A DNA stretch of 5,314 bases, taken from contig DIDB01000132.1 of assembly GCA_002417905.1 (NCBI GenBank), positions 1,836 to 7,149 of the forward strand, read 5' to 3'. The translations under genes and the position numbers were made by a program. Source of the DNA: Pseudomonadaceae bacterium UBA5811. GTDB taxonomy: Bacteria > Pseudomonadota > Gammaproteobacteria > Pseudomonadales > Pseudomonadaceae. Positions 1 through 5,314 of the stretch are shown here, piece by piece (within the stretch, counting starts at the first letter, position 1; each line of letters begins with the position of its first letter). The notes beneath the pieces were generated by a model that was not told the DNA's origin, did not search any database, and saw only the letters and a list, made by a program, of their open reading frames with translations.

Positions 1-2453
1 GCAAAAACCTCTATCCCACCCTGACGGTGGCAGAAAACCTGGCGTTTTTTGGCCGGCTGTTTGGCCAGGACCGGGCCGAGCGGGCGTGGCGGATCGCCGA
101 GCTGACCCGCAGCACCGGTCTGGCACCCTTTACCGGCCGTCCGGCCGGCAAGCTGTCCGGCGGGATGAAGCAGAAGCTCGGCCTGTGCTGTGCGCTGATC
201 CATGATCCGGACCTGCTGATCCTGGACGAGCCGACCACCGGGGTGGACCCGCTGTCCCGCAACCAGTTCTGGGAGCTGATTGCCCATATCCGGACCGGAC
301 GGCCCGAAATGAGCGTGATGGTGGCCACCGCCTATATGGACGAAGCCCTGCGTTTTGACTGGCTGGTGGCCATGGATGCCGGGAAAGTGCTGGCCACCGG
401 CGCGCCGGGTGCGTTGCTGGAACAGACTGGACGCAGCACGCTGGAGCAGGCCTTTGTGGCCCTGCTGCCGCCGGAGAAACGCCACGGCCACCGGGAGCTG
501 GAGATTCCGCCCCGGCCACCGGACAGCAGCGTGGCCATTGAGGCCCATGGCCTGACCCGGCGCTTTGGCGACTTTGTGGCGGTGGATCATGTGGATTTCC
601 GCATCGAGCGCGGGGAAATCTTCGGTTTTCTCGGCTCCAATGGTTGCGGCAAGTCCACCACCATGAAAATGCTGACCGGGCTGCTGCCGGCCTCGGAGGG
701 GGAGGCCTTCCTGTTTGGCCAGCCGGTAGATCCCAGAGACCTGCAGACCCGGCAGCGGGTTGGCTATATGTCCCAGGGTTTTTCCCTGTACAGCGAGCTG
801 AGCGTGCGCCAGAACTTGGCACTGCATGCCCGGCTGTTTCACCTGCCGGCTGCCCGGCGCGAGCCGCGCATCCGGGAAATGCTGGCCCGCTTCGGGCTGG
901 AGGCGGTGGAGGACAGCCTGCCGGAAAACCTGCCGCTGGGGGTGCGCCAGCGGCTGTCGCTGGCGGTGGCGGTCATCCACAACCCGGAAATGCTGATCCT
1001 CGACGAACCCACCTCCGGGGTGGACCCGGTGGCCCGGGACGGGTTCTGGGAGCTGCTGGTCCAGCTGTCACGCCAGGACCGGGTGACCATCTTTATTTCC
1101 ACCCACTTCATGAACGAAGCACTGCGCTGCGACCGGATTTCGCTGATGCATGCCGGCCGGGTGCTGGCCAGCGATACGCCGCAGCAACTGATGGCCCGGC
1201 GCGGGCTGGACAGCCTGGAAGAAACCTTTATTGCCTACCTGCGGGATGCCAGTGCCGGAGCCGGAACGCCGGCGGAAGCCGGGCCAGCGCCCGCTGCGCC
1301 GGTTCGGACTGCAGCCACGGAGCCACCGGCCCGGTTCAGCCTGCGCCGCCTGTTCAGCTATAGCCTGCGGGAAACCATGGAGCTGCGCCGCGACCCGTTT
1401 CGCGCCACCCTGGCGCTGCTGGGCACCCTGATGCTGATGTTTTTTATCGGCTATGGGATCAATCTGGATGTGGAGCATCTGCGCTATGCGGTACTGGACC
1501 GCGACCAGACCACCACCAGCCAGGAGTACCTGCTGAATATCGCCGGCTCGCGCTACTTTACCGAGCTGTCACCGCTGTACAGCTATGCGGAGCTGGAGCA
1601 GCGGATGCGCAGCGGTGAGGTCAGCCTGGCCATCGAGATTCCGCCGGATTTTGGCCGCACCCTGAAGCGTAACGACACGCCGGAGATCGGCCTGTGGGTG
1701 GACGGGGCGATGCCGACCCGCAGCGATACCATCCTCGGTTATGTCCGGGGCATTCACAGCAGCTACCTGCAGCAGCTGGCCCGGGAAACCGGCACACTGC
1801 AGCCGTCCCTGTTTGATGTGGCCCTGCGCTACCGTTACAACCCGGATGTGGAAAGCCTGCCGGCCATGGTGCCGGCCACCCTGCCGCTGATGCTGATGAT
1901 GATTCCGGCCATGCTCACCGCGCTGGGGGTGGTGCGGGAAAAGGAGCTGGGCTCCATCACCAATTTTTATGTCACTCCGGTGACCCGGCTGGAATTCCTG
2001 TTGGGCAAGCAGCTGACTTATGTTGGCCTGGGGATGATCAATTTCTTCCTGATGGTGGCCCTGGCGGTGTTTTTCTTTGAAGTACCGCTCAAGGGCAGCC
2101 TGCTGGGGCTGAGCCTCGGGGCCCTGCTGTACATCTGCTGCTCCACCGGGCTGGGGCTGCTGCTGTCTTCGCTGATGCGCAGCCAGATTGCCGCCATTTT
2201 TGGGACGGCCATTGCCACCATGCTGCCGGCGCTGCAGTTTTCCGGGCTGTTCTCGCCGGTTTCCTCGCTGGAGGGCGGTAGCGCCCTGATGGGCCAGCTC
2301 TACCCGACCAGCCACTTTATGACCATCAGCCGGGGGGCCTTTTCCAAGGCGCTGGGGCTGGCCGAACTGGCGCCCTGGTTTGTGCCGCTGCTGCTGGCCA
2401 TTCCGGTGCTGACCCTGGCCAGTGTGGCCGGGCTGGCCAAGCAGGAGCGCTGA
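1..2453 (+). CDS. rbbA: RbbA-family ABC protein (ATPase-ATPase-permease fusion), 5' partial
   Basis: In view are 816 residues, reading in frame from base 3 to a TGA at 2451; E. coli RbbA is about 911, so roughly 95 N-terminal residues lie upstream. Residue n has its codon at base 3n. ATPase domain 1 shows the signature LSGGMKQK (51-58) and Walker B Asp75/Glu76, but has Ala110 where the H-loop histidine is expected (TAYM). ATPase domain 2 starts near 177: Walker [10 protein letters not shown] (211-219, Lys217), Q-loop Gln258, altered signature LPLGVRQR (310-317), Walker B Asp334/Glu335, H-loop His368. An Ala/Pro-rich linker (415-444) leads to an ABC-2 membrane domain: one membrane segment (about 465-486), a large extracytoplasmic region, then five segments (about 622-644, 672-692, 700-724, 729-749, 790-811). 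E. coli RbbA is reported to bind ribosomes and hydrolyse ATP; its neighbours suggest an HlyD-partnered exporter. Whether this protein acts on ribosomes, exports a substrate or both is not shown by sequence. No substrate can be assigned. The family call is secure. Confidence 0.95.
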   Translation, partial: KNLYPTLTVAENLAFFGRLFGQDRAERAWRIAELTRSTGLAPFTGRPAGKLSGGMKQKLGLCCALIHDPDLLILDEPTTGVDPLSRNQFWELIAHIRTGRPEMSVMVATAYMDEALRFDWLVAMDAGKVLATGAPGALLEQTGRSTLEQAFVALLPPEKRHGHRELEIPPRPPDSSVAIEAHGLTRRFGDFVAVDHVDFRIERGEIFGFLGSNGCGKSTTMKMLTGLLPASEGEAFLFGQPVDPRDLQTRQRVGYMSQGFSLYSELSVRQNLALHARLFHLPAARREPRIREMLARFGLEAVEDSLPENLPLGVRQRLSLAVAVIHNPEMLILDEPTSGVDPVARDGFWELLVQLSRQDRVTIFISTHFMNEALRCDRISLMHAGRVLASDTPQQLMARRGLDSLEETFIAYLRDASAGAGTPAEAGPAPAAPVRTAATEPPARFSLRRLFSYSLRETMELRRDPFRATLALLGTLMLMFFIGYGINLDVEHLRYAVLDRDQTTTSQEYLLNIAGSRYFTELSPLYSYAELEQRMRSGEVSLAIEIPPDFGRTLKRNDTPEIGLWVDGAMPTRSDTILGYVRGIHSSYLQQLARETGTLQPSLFDVALRYRYNPDVESLPAMVPATLPLMLMMIPAMLTALGVVREKELGSITNFYVTPVTRLEFLLGKQLTYVGLGMINFFLMVALAVFFFEVPLKGSLLGLSLGALLYICCSTGLGLLLSSLMRSQIAAIFGTAIATMLPALQFSGLFSPVSSLEGGSALMGQLYPTSHFMTISRGAFSKALGLAELAPWFVPLLLAIPVLTLASVAGLAKQER
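2443..2447 (+). promoter_or_regulatory. Ribosome binding site of yhhJ, inside the end of rbbA
   Basis: AGGAG lies seven bases before the ATG at 2455 and inside the last codons of rbbA. It fixes the yhhJ start at 2455 rather than at an in-frame GTG at 2422, which has no comparable site and would add eleven residues not found in the family. The rbbA stop (TGA, 2451-2453) falls between the site and the ATG, so ribosomes ending rbbA could restart on yhhJ. Confidence 0.8.
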
Positions 2454-2454
2454 G

Positions 2455-3579
2455 ATGTACCGCCATCTGGACAATATCCTGCAGCTGGGCATCAAGGAGC
2501 TGCGCAGCCTGGCCCGGGACCCGGCGCTGATGCTGCTGATCGTGTATGCCTTCAGCCTGGGGATTGTGGCCAGCGCCACCAGCCTGCCGGAAACCCTGTA
2601 CCGGGCCAGCATTGCCATTGTGGATGAAGACCGCTCCACGGTTTCCCGGAGGATCGTGGACGCCCTGCAGCCACCCTATTTTGTGGCGCCGGTGTATATC
2701 GACCGGACCGAAATGGATGAAGGCATGGACGCCGGGCTGTATACCTTTACCCTGGATATTCCGGTCAACTTCCAGCAGGACCTGCTGGCCGGGCGCAGTC
2801 CGGCGCTCCAGCTCAATGTGGATGCCACCCAGGTCAGCCAGGCTTTTACCGGGGCCGGTTATATCCAGCAGATTCTCAGCCAGGAAATCAGCGCCTTTGC
2901 CGCGCGCTACCGGCAGGATGCGGAAGCCGGCGAGCCGGTGCAGGCCGTGGTGCGGACCCTGTATAACCCCAACCTGGTGCGGGTCTGGTTTGGCGCCGTC
3001 AATGAAATCGTCAACCAGATCACCATGCTGTCCATTGTGCTGACCGGTGCGGCCGTGATCCGCGAGCGCGAGCACGGCACCATCGAGCATCTGCTGGTGA
3101 TGCCGGTCACTCCAGTGGAAATCATGCTGGCCAAGGTCTGGGCGATGGGGCTGGTGGTGCTGCTGGCCACCGTGCTGTCGCTGCAGGCAGTGGTGCAGGG
3201 CTGGCTGCAGGTGCCGTTGCAGGGCTCCATGCTGCTGTTTCTGCTGGCGGTCTGCCTGTACCTGTTTGCCACCACCTCCATTGGCATCTTTTTCGGCACG
3301 GTGACCCGTTCCATGCCGCAGCTGGGGCTGCTGATCATCCTGACCCTGATTCCGCTGCAGATTCTTTCCGGCGGGCGCACCCCCCGGGAAAGCATGCCGG
3401 AGGTGGTCCAGAACGTCATGGTGATTGCCCCCACCACCCACCTGATCGAACTGGCCCAGGGGGTGTTTTTCCGGGGGGCGGGCCTGGATATTCTCTGGCC
3501 CCGGCTGCTGGCCATCACCCTGATCGGCGGGGCATTTTTTGTGGCGGCCCTCAGCCGGCTGCGCAAATCCCTGCAATAG
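2455..3579 (+). CDS. yhhJ: YhhJ-type ABC-2 family permease, partner of RbbA
   Basis: A complete 374-residue inner-membrane protein, the same length within a residue or so as E. coli YhhJ and closely similar throughout. The layout is that of ABC-2 exporters: a cytoplasmic N-terminus containing GIKELRSLARDP (12-23), membrane segment 1 (about 23-42), a large periplasmic region (about 45-180) with NVDATQVSQAFTG (121-133), then five membrane segments (about 183-203, 226-247, 256-280, 288-305, 352-367). The conserved stretch REREHGTIEHLLVMP (203-217) follows segment 2 and is the likely contact with an ATPase domain. There is no ATPase domain of its own. It begins one base after the rbbA stop and so is almost certainly in the same operon; the inferred complex pairs its membrane domain with that of RbbA. 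The substrate is unknown. Distant relatives include YbhS/YbhR-type permeases, but the neighbour and length favour YhhJ. Confidence 0.94.
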   Translation: MYRHLDNILQLGIKELRSLARDPALMLLIVYAFSLGIVASATSLPETLYRASIAIVDEDRSTVSRRIVDALQPPYFVAPVYIDRTEMDEGMDAGLYTFTLDIPVNFQQDLLAGRSPALQLNVDATQVSQAFTGAGYIQQILSQEISAFAARYRQDAEAGEPVQAVVRTLYNPNLVRVWFGAVNEIVNQITMLSIVLTGAAVIREREHGTIEHLLVMPVTPVEIMLAKVWAMGLVVLLATVLSLQAVVQGWLQVPLQGSMLLFLLAVCLYLFATTSIGIFFGTVTRSMPQLGLLIILTLIPLQILSGGRTPRESMPEVVQNVMVIAPTTHLIELAQGVFFRGAGLDILWPRLLAITLIGGAFFVAALSRLRKSLQ

Positions 3580-3596
3580 CCCGGCACTGGCCGGGC
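3579..3596. terminator. GC-rich hairpin between converging yhhJ and ilvD, possible weak bidirectional terminator
   Basis: GCCCGGC (3579-3585) pairs perfectly with GCCGGGC (3590-3596) around a four-base loop ACTG. The stem begins at the last base of the yhhJ stop codon and lies ten bases beyond the ilvD stop, so it sits at the 3' end of both transcripts. Neither side is followed by a run of T, so it does not meet the usual pattern of a factor-independent terminator. It may instead stabilise RNA ends or block read-through, or be chance in GC-rich sequence. The rest of the 26-base gap shows nothing else. Confidence 0.35.
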
Positions 3597-3605
3597 AGAA
3601 CGGGA

Positions 3606-5314
3606 TCAGCCCTCCAGCAGTGCCCGGTTGCGGACGGCACCCTTGTCGGCGCTGGTGGCCAGCAGGGCATAGGCTTTCAGGGCCGTGGTGACCTGGCGGG
3701 CCCGGGGCCGGGCCGGTTTCCAGCCTTTCTGCGCCTGGACAGTGCGGCGCCGGGCCAGCTCATCATCACTGACCTCAAGGCGGATGCTGCGCCCCGGAAT
3801 GTCGATCCGGATGCGGTCGCCATTCTCCACCAGGCCAATGGCGCCGCCGGCGGCTGCTTCTGGCGAGGCATGGCCGATGGACAGCCCGGAGGTCCCGCCG
3901 GAGAAGCGGCCGTCGGTCAGCAGGGCACACTGCTTGCCCAGCCCCCTGGATTTCAGGTAGCTGGTGGGATAGAGCATTTCCTGCATGCCTGGCCCGCCTT
4001 TCGGCCCTTCATAACGGATGATCACCACCTCGCCGGGCTGTACCTCGTCGGCCAGAATGCCCTTGACAGCGGCGTCCTGGCTTTCAAAAACCCGGGCCTG
4101 GCCTTCAAAGACCAGAATGGATTCATCCACTCCGGCGGTTTTTACCACGCAGCCATCCTCGGCGATATTGCCGTACAGCACGGCCAGCCCGCCCTCGGTG
4201 GAAAAGGCATGGGCCAGATCACGGATGCAGCCTTCGGCCCGGTCCAGATCCAGGCTGTCCCAGCGCGCGTTCTGGCTGAAAGCCTCCTGGGTGGGAATGC
4301 CGGCCGGGCCGGCGCGGAAGAAGGTATGGACCGGCTCCTCCGGGTTAACCCGGACATCCCAGCGGGCCAGCGCTTCGGCCAGGCTCGGGCTGTGCACGGT
4401 GGCCGCCGAGGTATCCAGCAGCCCGGCCCGGGCCAGTTCGCCCAGAATGCCCATGATGCCACCGGCCCGGTGCACGTCCTCGATATGGTATTCCGGCGTG
4501 TTCGGCGCCACCTTGCACAGCTGCGGAACCTTGCGTGACAGGGCATCAATGGCCCGCAGGTCAAAATGCACCTCGGCTTCCTGGGCGGCGGCCAGCAGGT
4601 GCAGGATGGTGTTGGTGGAGCCACCCATGGCGATATCCAGGGTCATGGCGTTGGCAAAGGCTGCCGGGCTGGCAATGCGGCGTGGCAGCACGGATTCGTC
4701 GCCCTGCTGGTAGTAGCGGCGGCACAGTTCAACAATGGTCCGCCCGGCTTCCAGGAACAGCTCCCGGCGGTCGGCATGGGTCGCCACCAGGGTGCCATTG
4801 CCCGGCAGGGACAGGCCCAGGGCCTCGGTCAGGCAGTTCATCGAGTTGGCGGTAAACATGCCCGAGCAGGAGCCGCAGGTGGGACAGGCACTGCGCTCGT
4901 ACTCTGCCACCTGCTCATCCGGGGCGCTGCTGTCTGCGGCAATCACCATGGCATCCACCAGGTCCAGCCCATGCCGGGACAGCCGGGTTTTACCGGCCTC
5001 CATCGGCCCCCCGGACACAAACACCACCGGGATATTCAGGCGCAGGGCCGCCATCAGCATGCCGGGGGTGATCTTGTCGCAGTTGGAAATGCACACCAGC
5101 GCATCGGCGCAGTGGGCATTGACCATATATTCCACCGAGTCGGCAATGATCTCCCGGGAGGGCAGGGAATACAGCATGCCGTCATGGCCCATGGCGATGC
5201 CGTCATCGACGGCAATGGTATTGAATTCCCTGGCTACGCCCCCGGCCTTCTCAATTTCCCGGGCCACCAGCTGCCCCAGATCCTTGAGGTGGACATGGCC
5301 GGGTACGAACTGGG
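3606..5314 (-). CDS. ilvD: Dihydroxy-acid dehydratase (EC 4.2.1.9), 5' partial
   Basis: IlvD dehydrates 2,3-dihydroxy-isovalerate and 2,3-dihydroxy-3-methylvalerate to the 2-oxo acids that become valine, leucine and isoleucine; it is a cytoplasmic Fe-S enzyme. In view are 568 residues, from QFVPGHVHL at the window edge to a TGA at 3606-3608. E. coli IlvD has 616, and its matching Gln is residue 45, so about 44 residues are missing and total length should be near 612. Numbering from that first Gln, family motifs are SNCDKITPG (Cys78, codon 5079-5081), [11 protein letters not shown] (Cys143, 146, 149; 4884-4886 onward) and GRFSGGTSG (468-476; 3885-3911), the last carrying the serine proposed as catalytic base. 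Cys78 and one cysteine of the second motif are expected cluster ligands; the Lys after SNCD corresponds to a metal-binding, carbamylated lysine in crystallised relatives. The frame is intact. EDD (6-phosphogluconate dehydratase) shares this superfamily, but the near-continuous E. coli IlvD resemblance excludes it. Promoter, leader and start are outside the window. Confidence 0.97.
   Translation of the reverse strand, partial: QFVPGHVHLKDLGQLVAREIEKAGGVAREFNTIAVDDGIAMGHDGMLYSLPSREIIADSVEYMVNAHCADALVCISNCDKITPGMLMAALRLNIPVVFVSGGPMEAGKTRLSRHGLDLVDAMVIAADSSAPDEQVAEYERSACPTCGSCSGMFTANSMNCLTEALGLSLPGNGTLVATHADRRELFLEAGRTIVELCRRYYQQGDESVLPRRIASPAAFANAMTLDIAMGGSTNTILHLLAAAQEAEVHFDLRAIDALSRKVPQLCKVAPNTPEYHIEDVHRAGGIMGILGELARAGLLDTSAATVHSPSLAEALARWDVRVNPEEPVHTFFRAGPAGIPTQEAFSQNARWDSLDLDRAEGCIRDLAHAFSTEGGLAVLYGNIAEDGCVVKTAGVDESILVFEGQARVFESQDAAVKGILADEVQPGEVVIIRYEGPKGGPGMQEMLYPTSYLKSRGLGKQCALLTDGRFSGGTSGLSIGHASPEAAAGGAIGLVENGDRIRIDIPGRSIRLEVSDDELARRRTVQAQKGWKPARPRARQVTTALKAYALLATSADKGAVRNRALLEG

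Noticed and set aside
27..29. GTG as the start of rbbA
   Set aside because: The frame is open back to the window edge and encodes KNLYPTLT, a conserved family stretch before this Val; the gene is simply cut by the window.
2422..2424. GTG as the start of yhhJ
   Set aside because: The extra eleven residues are not family-like and overlap rbbA; the ATG at 2455 has a good ribosome binding site and gives the family length.
3535..3540. Run of six T near the end of yhhJ as a terminator
   Set aside because: It lies within the coding region of the last membrane segment, encoding Phe codons, and no stem precedes it.
1569..3576. Long open frames on the - strand opposite rbbA and yhhJ (about 356 and 416 codons)
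   Set aside because: They are the mirror of Leu-rich, CTG-rich genes in GC-rich DNA: the products are dominated by Gln, His and Gly with no recognisable domain, and they overlap each other as well as the real genes.
3870..4713. Open frames on the + strand inside ilvD (about 222 and 231 codons)
   Set aside because: They lie wholly opposite a full-length, strongly conserved ilvD frame and resemble no protein family I know.
5265..5267. GTG as the start of ilvD
   Set aside because: The conserved sequence QFVPGHVHL continues in frame upstream to the window edge, so the true start is outside.
1..5314. A novel defence, toxin or mobile system
   Set aside because: All three genes are long, intact members of well-known families, with no repeats, integrase, short toxin-like genes or shift in base use that would suggest a transferred block.

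Overview
The window comes from a GC-rich bacterium. The very strong resemblance of all three genes to Escherichia coli proteins suggests a gammaproteobacterium, though which one cannot be told from the sequence alone. Almost every base is protein-coding. There are two genes on the + strand and one on the - strand, and they converge near position 3,590. Both outer genes run off the window. I see no RNA gene, insertion sequence, CRISPR array, origin or attachment site.

Positions 1-2453 (+) hold most of an RbbA-family protein, a single chain with two ABC ATPase domains followed by an ABC-2-type membrane domain. About the first 95 residues lie outside the window, including the Walker A and Q-loop of the first ATPase domain. 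One base after its stop codon, positions 2455-3579 (+) encode a complete YhhJ-type ABC-2 permease of 374 residues. Together they supply two ATPase domains and two membrane domains, a full ABC exporter. In E. coli the matching genes are preceded by an HlyD-type periplasmic adaptor gene (yhiI). Such a gene may lie just before this window but cannot be seen. E. coli RbbA is also described as a ribosome-bound ATPase, so the job of the pair may be export, translation or both.

Positions 3606-5314 (-) hold most of ilvD, dihydroxy-acid dehydratase of valine, leucine and isoleucine synthesis. It is missing only about 44 N-terminal residues. It has no evident functional link with the transporter pair. 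The 26-base gap between the converging stop codons holds a short GC-rich hairpin that may help end transcription from either side.

This reads as ordinary chromosomal sequence made of known families. I found no undescribed system. The points most worth a look are the built-in asymmetry of the two ATP sites of RbbA, the tight coupling of rbbA to yhhJ, and the placement of ilvD without a downstream ilvA.
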